Shown piece after piece: positions 38,967-46,468 of a stretch of DNA of 46,468 nt. The translations under genes and the position numbers were made by a program. Position 1 is the first letter of the stretch. Every line of letters begins with the position of its first letter. Source of the DNA: Nostoc indistinguendum CM1-VF10 (GTDB lineage Bacteria; Cyanobacteriota; Cyanobacteriia; Cyanobacteriales; Nostocaceae); NCBI GenBank assembly GCA_019359215.1, contig JAHHHS010000058.1, forward strand, positions 1 to 46,468. The letters are read 5' to 3'. The notes under the pieces are model-generated. The model was not told where the DNA came from. It ran no database searches and saw nothing but the letters and a program-made list of their open reading frames with translations.

Positions 38967-39596
38967 CTATAAATTAACAAGCCCGCGTTTAACAGCAACA
39001 ATGACGGCTTGCGTGCGATCGCTAACTCCCAGCTTGCTCAAAATACGAGTCACATGCGATTTAACAGTGCTTTCACCAATATTTAGAGCAGTTCCAATGT
39101 CTTGGTTACTCAATCCCTGCGCCATTAAACGGAGCACTTCTAGCTCTCGTTCACTGAGTACTGGGTTGTTCATCCGTTCTACCAATTTTCTTGCCACGGT
39201 CGGAGAAACATACTGCTGACCATTATGAACGATGCGGATCGCATTCAAAAGTTCATTTGGTTTTGCATCTTTAAGCAGATAGCCCTGAGCACCTGCTCGC
39301 AATCCTCGATAAATATCTTCATCGCCATCATAGGTTGTTAGCACAATAATTCGAGCTGACTTAAATTCAGCACAAATCGCAGTAATGGCTTCAACCCCTG
39401 CCATTCTCGGCATTCGTAAATCCATGAGGGTGACATCAGGCTGATGTTCACGATAACGGTCGATCGCCTGTTGTCCGTCCTCTGCTTGAGCAACCACTGT
39501 CATCTCTGGATCATAGTTAATGATGTTTGCCAATCCTTCTGTAACAAGGGAGTGATCATCAACAATCAGAACCCGAATTTTAGTAGATTGACTCAT
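38967..39596 (-). CDS. NarL/FixJ-type response regulator
   Basis: ATG at 39596 (MSQSTKIRVLIVDDHSLVTEGL) behind GGGAG is the likely start; a GTG at 39608 overlaps the kinase stop. Phospho-acceptor Asp59 lies in VTLMDLRMPRMAGVEA, Thr in IIVLTTYDG and Lys in GYLLKDAKP. The LuxR-type DNA-binding domain is LSERELEVLRLMAQGLSNQDIGTALNIGESTVKSHVTRILSKLGVSDRTQA. The stop of the multi-kinase gene lies just upstream, so the pair is translationally coupled. Its DNA targets are unknown; the island's cassettes are an untested possibility. Confidence 0.93.
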   Translation of the reverse strand: MSQSTKIRVLIVDDHSLVTEGLANIINYDPEMTVVAQAEDGQQAIDRYREHQPDVTLMDLRMPRMAGVEAITAICAEFKSARIIVLTTYDGDEDIYRGLRAGAQGYLLKDAKPNELLNAIRIVHNGQQYVSPTVARKLVERMNNPVLSERELEVLRLMAQGLSNQDIGTALNIGESTVKSHVTRILSKLGVSDRTQAVIVAVKRGLVNL

Positions 39597-39604
39597 AATG
39601 ATTT

Positions 39605-42600
39605 TCACTCCCGGTTGACAATTACAATAATTTCTGTCCCTTGTCCAGGTTGGCTTTGAATCGCCAGGTGTGCCCCAATCTGTTCTGCTCGCTCGCTCAT
39701 TCCCAACAAACCGAAGCCACCAAGTGATGAAATACTACCAAGTCCAAAGCCCTGCCCATCATCTTTAACGCGCAGAAGACATTGAGCATCGTCATACACT
39801 AGCTCAACCAGAATTTTACTAGCATTGGCGTATTTGATGGCGTTTGTTAAAGCTTCCTGCCCAATCCGTAATAAGTGATTTTCCACTTCGGTCGGTAGAG
39901 AGTAAACTATACCCTTGCTTTCGTAGATTAAAGTGGTCTTAGTAGTTGACTGCATTTGAGCCACGAGGCGATGTAGAGCACTCTGTAAAGTACTCTCTTC
40001 TAACAGTTGGGGACGGAGAGCTACCACTGAACGACGAGCTTCAGCAAGTCCAGTTCGAGCTAATTCATCAATCTTTTCCAGCCTTTCCAGATATATCTGA
40101 GCAGAGCCTGAATCATCTACCAGCATTTGTGTTGTAGATCCGACATGAAGCAAAATGCCTGTAAAAGCCTGCGCTAACGAATCGTGAATTTCTCGTGCCA
40201 TGCGGTTGCGCTCTTCTAAAATGGAAGCTTCCTCAGCACGTTTGCGTTCAAGTAGTGCAGCGTCTCGCTGTTCGCTAATGTCAAGAATTATTCCTAACAT
40301 TTGCACAGGCTGTCCAGTTATGTTGTAAATGCCTCGACCTTTGCCAACTAACCAACGAATACTGCCATCTGGATGAATCACTTGATATTCCGCTTCAAAA
40401 TCGGTATGGGTTTCTAGGGCTGTTTCAACGGCTTGCTCAACTCGATCAATATCTTCTGGATGAACACGATCTCGCCATGCCTGATAACTGCTCTCAACTT
40501 CACTAGGAACTAATCCCAGTAATCGCGCATGATTGTCGTTCCAATCGACTGTGTTCTCAATAATATTCCAGTTCCAACTGCCAATGTGGGTGAAGTCCAT
40601 TGTCAACCTGCGTTGTTCTTCACTCTGTCGTAGGGCAGTCTCAATTCGCTGGCGCTCTTCAATCTCCTCAGATAGCAGCACAGTTCGTTCAGCAACCTGT
40701 TGCTCTAAGGTGCGATTATAATCAGCAACTAGTTGTTCAGCTTTCTTGCGTTCGGTAATATCTTGAAAGGTGGCGATCGCATACGCCACCTTACCCTGTT
40801 CATCAAAGACTGGCGTTCCCCAAATCTCAATTGGAATGATGGTGTTGCCTCGATGAATTTCTAAATCATCTGTCCTCGTGCGTTCACCTTTCAACGCCCG
40901 GTATAAATTCAGTTTTTCAGTAGGATATTTTTGATTCGTTCCGGCTATATAGGCTTGATACGTCTCTGCAAGTTGATCCATTGTTACAGAAGAAACAACC
41001 CCTTTGCCTGTTAGCTGAGTTGCTTGTTGATTGAAGTAGTAAGGGCGACCCGCCGCATCCACAACTGCAACTCCTAATGGAATCGCTTCTAAAAATTGAG
41101 TCATTCGACTTTTGCTTGCACGTTGCTCTGAGTAGAGTTTGGCATTTTCGATCGCAATTGCTGCCTGAGTAGAGAGTAGATTTAAAACTTGCGATCGTTC
41201 TGCTGTGAATGCCCCAGTTACTAATTGATTTTCCAGATACAGCACACCAACAAGTTTACTTTGATTCAACAGCGGCAAACAAAGAAGTGATTTCGTTTGG
41301 TTTTGCTGAATATATGACTCATTGATAAAATTACCTTCACGAGTTGCATCATTTAAGATGACAGATTCATGAGTCCGAATCACATAATGAATGATGGATT
41401 CGGGTAAGCGATTTACCATTGAAATCGATTGAATTACTTGTGTAGTGCAAATATTAGCACCCTCCGGGTTCATCAGTTTGCTTATGCCGGGGAACCCGTC
41501 CACTGCAACTGCTTCACCATCATTGAGTTCACAAGCAGCCTCGATTGCCCATTCTCCTGCTGTTTCTAAAAGCAGGCATCCAGTTTGCGCCCCAGCATTC
41601 TCAATTAATATCTGCATCAAAGAATTGAGTAACTGATCCAGTTCAATTTCGCGAGAGATGGCTTGGAATGCTCTGATCACTGTTGCTAAATCGAAAGCAA
41701 TATGTGAAGTGTTAGAAGTAGTTCCAGCAGTGGTGTAAATTGGTGCGGGAGCCACATTCAGTGACTGAGGAAAAAATTGTGGATAGCGAGTCTCTAAATC
41801 TTTGGCTTTTGCGGTTGCTCCCCACCGCTCATAGCAGTAATGGGCTTCCTTCATATAGAGTTGAGCAAACCTTTCTCGACCACGAGCCAAGTAATGTTTG
41901 GCAGCTAACTCATAGCCTAAGGCTTCTTCTTGAAGGTACTCGTTTTCTTTAGCACCAAGAATTGCTTGTTCGTAAAACTCCTCTGCCTCAAAAAACTGAC
42001 CCAAAACTCGTGCTTTCTCTGCCTCAACTAACTGAAATTTATGCAAAAAATTCATGGGCGCGTGGTGTGCCCATTTCTGCATTTTTTCTTGGTTGGCGTT
42101 AATGCGATTCAACCAAGCTGCTTTTTCAGAGTTTGAAGCATCTACCAACAAGCTCAAAAATATGAGGGAGTCATAGAAATGAAATGGAGGTACAGAGACT
42201 AATGCTGTGGCTGTGCTTAAATATTGTTCTGACAAAGTAGCCGTTTTTGCAGCTTGCTCATAATCCCCAAACAGATAGCATAAAATCAGCTTATTTAAGT
42301 AAAAGTAGTGAAGGCTAGTTCCATCCTTGACAGCGATCGCCTGTGATAGTGCTTCCTCTTCGTCATAGAGACAACCTACTAAGCGACTTGGATTTTCAGA
42401 TTGACCTCGCAGATTCAGGATCGTTTGCTGCAACATTGCGAGCCAAGTGGAAACAGTCTCTCGTCTAATTTGACTCGTGGCTTTAAGATAAATTGCTGTT
42501 TGTTGTTCCAGTTCTGTCAGTTCTTGTCCTGCAAAAAAGGGGCAATAACATAGGCTAAATGCACAATAACCTGCAAATTCAAACTCTCCACTTTCTATCC

Positions 42601-45600
42601 CGCTTTGATAAGCATCCGCTAAAGCGGGGAACGTCTCTTTAAGGTGGGCTTTCCAGTGAATGATATGGAAATTCACCATCAGCAATGCTTTGCAGTTACC
42701 TCTCCTGTTATTTAATCTTTTCGCTAAATTTAAGGATAGTTTGCCAAATCGATAGCCCAGTTCAAGGTCTTGTACAACTCCACATAGCATCATGCCATAG
42801 GCAGCATAACCGAGAAGCGACCAGATAGCGTTTCCATGAGTGATTGATAAATTCACCATCTTGCAGACAATCAGCACCATCAGAGGGGGTGACACATTAA
42901 AAGCCGCTCCCACTGTGCTGACTAAAATATGGATTGCTGCCAGTGGCACAGGTTCAGTCATCTCTGGCAGATCAATCAAATTTTCGATTTCTTGCCCAGC
43001 CAATCGTGAACTTGTTTCCTCTAATCCTGCTTGAACGTCTAACTGGCTTGGGGTTTCTACTAAACTAATTCCCAAGAGTTGCAGCACTTCCAAACCAGCT
43101 TTTAGCGCTTCTTTAGGGTTTCCTCGCGCCAGCCATGCTTGAATTCTGCTATCGTAAGCTTTAACTTTATCGAGTACCGTCTTCGCAAGGTTGAGTACTT
43201 CTTCTACAAGCCGCTCCATTTCATCAAAGTGACCACTAAGGTATGCTGCCTCTGCTGCCTCGGAATGCAACGCCAAAGTTAGGTCATACTCATGCTGCCA
43301 ACTTTCCACATCAAGGAGTTTAAGCCCTGTATTGAAATACTTGAACGCTGCTTCATAAGCCATCGCTGCTAGCGCTTTCTGACCTGCTTGCAAATTCAGT
43401 TTGGCAATCTCATTCCGTTGGGATTGCTCAGTGATTAACTCGGTTCCATAATTCAGGTGGTCAACAATTTCAAACAACCGCTCTGCTCGTTGCTCCGGCG
43501 AAGTCTTTTCGAGTAAATTGCGACCGATTTGTAGATGTACACCAAGTTTTTGCGACTCATCGATTAAGGCGTATGCTGCTTGCTGTACGCGATCGTGCAA
43601 AAACTTATATTCTTGAACTAACAAGTTTTCATCTAATTCAGATATAGGTTGAATTAATCCAGCTTGAATGGCTACTAGTAAATCTAGAGAAATTGCTTTA
43701 GGAGATTTTTCACAAACGATCGCTAATGTATTTAAATTAAATTCAGCACCGATACAAGCTGCTAACTGGAGAATTTGCTGTGTGTTTTCTGGTAATTTAT
43801 TTAACTGGATAAGTAGCAACTCCACCACATTATCGGTAATATCCTGGGCTTGAATCTCAGCAATGTTCCATTGCCAGCATAAGTGTTCAGCATCAAATGT
43901 CAGCAGATTTTCACTATGCAGCATTCTCAAAAATTCACCGACAAAGAAGGGATTGCCCTCGGTTTTACGCAGTACTAACCCAGCTAAGGAACAAACAGTG
44001 TCTGCATTCTGATGTAGCGTCTCGGCAATCAACTGACTCAGTGGCAAGAGTGTTAATGGTGCTAGAATAATCTCTCCAAGCACTGCTCCTTGTTTTCGTA
44101 GTCTCTCCAATGTTAATACCAGTGGATGCGTCGGGTTCACTTCGTTATCTCGATAGGCTCCAATTAAAAATAGGAATTGGGTTTGTTCATCCAGCAACAT
44201 CAACTCAATTAACTTCAGTGTTGCTGAGTCTATCCATTGCAAATCATCTAAAAAGATAACAAGCGGGTGTGATGAACAAAACACCCGCACAAACTTTTGA
44301 AAAATTAGATTGAAGCGATTTTGAGCTTCCGTTGCTCCAACGGACGCTACAGACGGCTGCTTGCCGATAATTAATTCAACTTCTGGGATGATATCAATGA
44401 TAATTTGTCCGTTGGTTCCCAAAGCTGTTAACAGTTGCGATCGCCATTGTTGCACTTGCTCGTCTGGTTCACCGAGCAATTGTTGTACCAATTTTTGCAG
44501 GGCATCTGCGATCGCGCTGTAGGGAATATTGCGCCCAAATTGGTCAAACTTACCAGAGACAAAATAGCCGCGTCTTGCAGTGATGGGCTTGTAGAGTTCT
44601 TGTACTAACGCTGATTTGCCAACCCCAGCAAAGCCAGATACCAACATCATTTCAACAAGGAATTGAGAATTTTCTCGATTCTTCAGTCTCAATTCTTCAT
44701 TCCCTGTTTCTGCTACTCTGTCAAACGCTGCTAATAATGCTTCAATCTCTGCTTCGCGTCCATACAATTTTTGGGGAATTTCAAACCGATCCGAAATGTC
44801 TTGAAGACCCAGTTGAATGCCATCGATTTTATCGGTTTGTGCGAACTGGTGAAGACCGATTTCTAAATCTGCTTTGATGCCCCAGGCACTCTGATAACGA
44901 TCCTCTGCGTTTTTCGCCATCAGTTTCAACACGATATCTGAAACGGCTTTAGGGATCGCTGCATTCAGTTCGTGAGGTGGAACAGGCACTTTAGCAATAT
45001 GACAATGGACTAGTTCCAGAATATCCGTTGTTTCAAACGGCAGATGTCCGGTTAGCAGTTCGTAGAATGTCACACCAAGAGAGTAAAAATCGGTGCGGTA
45101 ATCGAGCAAACGGTTCATCCGCCCTGTTTGCTCTGGAGATAAATATGCAAATGTTCCTTCTAAAATATGAGGACTTTTAAAAGTTGGATTCGTGCGGTTA
45201 AATTGGGTGGCAATCCCAAAGTCAATAATTTTGACAACGCCAGTATCCAGATTAAAGACTATGTTTCCAGGGTTGATATCTTTATGAATGATATTGGCTG
45301 CATGGATTCTGCCCAGAATGTCGCAAACAGCGATCGCAAGACCTAGAAAAGTGGATAAAGGCATGGGGCAGAATATATCTGGGCACTTGTGCATCCATTG
45401 CTCTAGGGACTCTCCCCCAAAATCTTCTAAGAGAATCACCAGAGTGCGTTGATAGTCCTGCTGACTGTATGCCTTGATAACTCCTTCCAAGTTAAGGGAG
45501 CGGGTAATTTTATATTCCTGTCTGTAGCGGGTTAGTTCAGCAGGTGAGGGATAATCAAGCTTTAGCATTTTTACGATGATCCCTACTCCATCGTCTCTGA

Positions 45601-45673
45601 TGCCCCGGTACACTAGGGAATTGGAACTTTCGTATATTTTGTTTTGGATAACAATACCAGGTAGAGCAATCAT
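39605..45673 (-). CDS. multi-domain Ser/Thr plus histidine kinase with AAA ATPase, GAF and PAS domains
   Basis: Numbering is from a further in-frame start at 45709; the preferred ATG at 45673 (MIALPGIVIQNKIYESSNS) is residue 13. Residues 13-290 form a Hanks-type kinase (HKDINPGN at 142-149, DFG 163-165, TGRMNR, DFYSLGVTFYELLTG). An AAA/ATPase module follows with Walker A GFAGVGKSA at 359-367 and FLDDLQWID, then a long TPR-like region. A GAF domain (about 1360-1500), two PAS domains (about 1515-1790) and a HisKA_3/HATPase_c unit (phospho-His about 1842 in REIHDSLAQ, DDGQGFG) complete it. It signals to the NarL-type regulator encoded just after it. Such hybrid kinases are common in filamentous cyanobacteria; the stimulus is unknown. 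Confidence 0.93.
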   Translation of the reverse strand: MIALPGIVIQNKIYESSNSLVYRGIRDDGVGIIVKMLKLDYPSPAELTRYRQEYKITRSLNLEGVIKAYSQQDYQRTLVILLEDFGGESLEQWMHKCPDIFCPMPLSTFLGLAIAVCDILGRIHAANIIHKDINPGNIVFNLDTGVVKIIDFGIATQFNRTNPTFKSPHILEGTFAYLSPEQTGRMNRLLDYRTDFYSLGVTFYELLTGHLPFETTDILELVHCHIAKVPVPPHELNAAIPKAVSDIVLKLMAKNAEDRYQSAWGIKADLEIGLHQFAQTDKIDGIQLGLQDISDRFEIPQKLYGREAEIEALLAAFDRVAETGNEELRLKNRENSQFLVEMMLVSGFAGVGKSALVQELYKPITARRGYFVSGKFDQFGRNIPYSAIADALQKLVQQLLGEPDEQVQQWRSQLLTALGTNGQIIIDIIPEVELIIGKQPSVASVGATEAQNRFNLIFQKFVRVFCSSHPLVIFLDDLQWIDSATLKLIELMLLDEQTQFLFLIGAYRDNEVNPTHPLVLTLERLRKQGAVLGEIILAPLTLLPLSQLIAETLHQNADTVCSLAGLVLRKTEGNPFFVGEFLRMLHSENLLTFDAEHLCWQWNIAEIQAQDITDNVVELLLIQLNKLPENTQQILQLAACIGAEFNLNTLAIVCEKSPKAISLDLLVAIQAGLIQPISELDENLLVQEYKFLHDRVQQAAYALIDESQKLGVHLQIGRNLLEKTSPEQRAERLFEIVDHLNYGTELITEQSQRNEIAKLNLQAGQKALAAMAYEAAFKYFNTGLKLLDVESWQHEYDLTLALHSEAAEAAYLSGHFDEMERLVEEVLNLAKTVLDKVKAYDSRIQAWLARGNPKEALKAGLEVLQLLGISLVETPSQLDVQAGLEETSSRLAGQEIENLIDLPEMTEPVPLAAIHILVSTVGAAFNVSPPLMVLIVCKMVNLSITHGNAIWSLLGYAAYGMMLCGVVQDLELGYRFGKLSLNLAKRLNNRRGNCKALLMVNFHIIHWKAHLKETFPALADAYQSGIESGEFEFAGYCAFSLCYCPFFAGQELTELEQQTAIYLKATSQIRRETVSTWLAMLQQTILNLRGQSENPSRLVGCLYDEEEALSQAIAVKDGTSLHYFYLNKLILCYLFGDYEQAAKTATLSEQYLSTATALVSVPPFHFYDSLIFLSLLVDASNSEKAAWLNRINANQEKMQKWAHHAPMNFLHKFQLVEAEKARVLGQFFEAEEFYEQAILGAKENEYLQEEALGYELAAKHYLARGRERFAQLYMKEAHYCYERWGATAKAKDLETRYPQFFPQSLNVAPAPIYTTAGTTSNTSHIAFDLATVIRAFQAISREIELDQLLNSLMQILIENAGAQTGCLLLETAGEWAIEAACELNDGEAVAVDGFPGISKLMNPEGANICTTQVIQSISMVNRLPESIIHYVIRTHESVILNDATREGNFINESYIQQNQTKSLLCLPLLNQSKLVGVLYLENQLVTGAFTAERSQVLNLLSTQAAIAIENAKLYSEQRASKSRMTQFLEAIPLGVAVVDAAGRPYYFNQQATQLTGKGVVSSVTMDQLAETYQAYIAGTNQKYPTEKLNLYRALKGERTRTDDLEIHRGNTIIPIEIWGTPVFDEQGKVAYAIATFQDITERKKAEQLVADYNRTLEQQVAERTVLLSEEIEERQRIETALRQSEEQRRLTMDFTHIGSWNWNIIENTVDWNDNHARLLGLVPSEVESSYQAWRDRVHPEDIDRVEQAVETALETHTDFEAEYQVIHPDGSIRWLVGKGRGIYNITGQPVQMLGIILDISEQRDAALLERKRAEEASILEERNRMAREIHDSLAQAFTGILLHVGSTTQMLVDDSGSAQIYLERLEKIDELARTGLAEARRSVVALRPQLLEESTLQSALHRLVAQMQSTTKTTLIYESKGIVYSLPTEVENHLLRIGQEALTNAIKYANASKILVELVYDDAQCLLRVKDDGQGFGLGSISSLGGFGLLGMSERAEQIGAHLAIQSQPGQGTEIIVIVNRE

Positions 45674-46098
45674 AGAGCAACTCTTGAGAGAATAATCTGG
45701 CATAACCAAAACTATACAGCAATCCAGCTATCTACATTTTTCATCTTCTGAGGTTCTATTTGGTTTTGTTCATTTCTAGCCAGTTGTAGAGGCTTAACTG
45801 AACTCTGTTGAGCGCTGTATCAATTATGTAGAGCGTTTCTACAGCACTCATTTGACAACTGGCGTAGCAGGGGACACCAGTTGCGGAAAGTTTTGCCCTA
45901 TCCCTCGTACAACTTCTTTGCTGTCCCATTGCGTTGCTGACTCCATTGAAACTGCAACCCAAAGACATTGGATGCCCTGGCTGTCTTATCAGTATGTTTA
46001 AACCTATCACCAACAATTTTGCAAGGATTCAAGCTTTGAAATTCATTGCTATATACCAATAAGACAGTCAGGGATTGGATGCCAAATTGCCAAAATTT
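45674..46098. other. intergenic, no gene recognised; short inverted repeats
   Basis: No supported gene. CCCTGGCTGTCTTAT (45975-45989) and ATAAGACAGTCAGGG (46059-46073) form an imperfect 15-bp inverted repeat about 70 bp apart. It could be a remnant of a small mobile element. Confidence 0.4.
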
Positions 46099-46468
46099 TC
46101 AGGGTATTTTCCTATACTCCGACTCTAGAAGCGTCAACAATTTCTCTTCGACAGCCGTTAAATAAGGCCGATTCAGCTTCCCCAACGACTGCAACAGATT
46201 TTTGGCTGTCTCCTCCAGTGAATCGGAATACACCCGACTGATGCATAGGCGTAGCTCGGCGCAGGCATCGCTAATCTCCTAAACCTGTTGACACTCCTGG
46301 GGCAGGTAGTTGAAGGACTTCAGATGCTGTAACCCAATGGTGTACTCGCCATCCCACATACAGAAAGCATTACATCAATCCAATCCCAAATTTCTCATCG
46401 CTTTCCACAAATTAGGTCGTCGCTTGTGCTGGACTTTCCATTGGGACAACAAACTATCATAATTCTGC
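46099..46468 (-). pseudogene. eroded gene with two in-frame stops, running off the window
   Basis: One frame reads through the whole stretch: NYDSLLSQWKVQHKRRPNLWKAMRNLGLD-stop-CNAFCMWDGEYTIGLQHLKSFNYLPQECQQV-stop-EISDACAELRLCISRVYSDSLEETAKNLLQSLGKLN, ending ESEYRKIP-stop. Codon quality and continuity across the stops show a former coding region. The segment around EISDACAELRLC corresponds to a palindromic repeat (GATGCATAGGCGTAGC...GCATCGC). I do not recognise the family; the 5' end lies beyond the window. Confidence 0.5.

Noticed and set aside
45756..46016. An 86-codon minus-strand frame next to the multi-kinase gene
   Set aside because: No domain, unusual composition, no ribosome binding site and it overlaps an inverted repeat; treated as non-coding.
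1..46468. tRNA, rRNA or CRISPR loci
   Set aside because: No cloverleaf-like segment, rRNA stretch or spaced repeat array was recognised by reading; a covariance-model scan would be needed to exclude small RNAs.

Overview
The window reads as DNA of a filamentous cyanobacterium. Evidence: GCGATCGC (HIP1) octamers recur throughout, there are families typical of that group (a STAND ATPase with 14 WD40 repeats, a 2,000-residue Ser/Thr plus histidine multi-kinase), and families of short palindromic dispersed repeats are present. The accessory character (P-loop ATPase tail, Bro-N antirepressor, HNH protein, broken AIPR-type defence gene) suggests a plasmid or a genomic island; the sequence alone cannot decide which.

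Layout. 1-2.7 kb: AT-rich plasmid- or phage-like genes on the plus strand. 2.8-5.5 kb: a minus-strand AIPR-like gene split by a 189-bp repeat insertion, a small unknown gene and an eroded HU gene. 5.6-12.4 kb: a transaldolase homologue whose Schiff-base lysine position holds arginine, the STAND/WD40 protein, then a cupin and an SfnB/DszC-like flavin monooxygenase. 12.8-13.8 kb: a DUF2157 membrane protein. 14.0-37.8 kb: about 24 kb transcribed almost wholly on the minus strand, carrying redox and detoxification genes: epoxide hydrolases, other alpha/beta hydrolases, NmrA-type and classical SDRs, VOC/glyoxalase proteins, a nitrilase, a nitronate monooxygenase, NIPSNAP, a GMC oxidoreductase, cupins and a TlpA-like redoxin. 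Interspersed are at least ten truncated genes. 38.2-45.7 kb: a DsbA-like protein and a NarL-type regulator paired with the giant multi-kinase. 46.1-46.5 kb: an eroded gene running off the end.

The most interesting signal is a regulatory cassette of about 105-140 bp present five times (near 10.5, 20.35, 27.05, 32.5 and 37.8 kb). Each copy has the dyad ACTCAAAGAA(T/C)TTGAGT, a GTAAATTGAGCGATCGC stretch, a leader and an identical or near-identical CTAAAGGAGAACAAG-ATG ribosome-binding/start context, and each points into a gene or operon. Four copies head minus-strand operons (three begin with a VOC gene or its stub, one with an SDR); the fifth precedes a 15-codon mini-ORF and the cupin-SfnB pair. 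It looks like one promoter/operator/RBS unit copied in front of many oxidoreductase operons, so that they form a local regulon. No obvious one-component regulator for it lies in the window. A second promoter-like repeat of about 60 bp precedes two other genes (34.24 and 35.61 kb).

The island also shows modular remodelling. Two kinds of export leader (a Sec-type TKLKK leader and a Tat-type RRxFLG leader) are attached to different mature proteins. Deletion scars join halves of unrelated genes (disulfide reductase/alpha-beta hydrolase; VOC/NmrA/epoxide hydrolase). Palindromic elements have inserted into genes, one with a possible 5-bp target duplication. All functions are assigned from recognisable motifs; no database search was possible.
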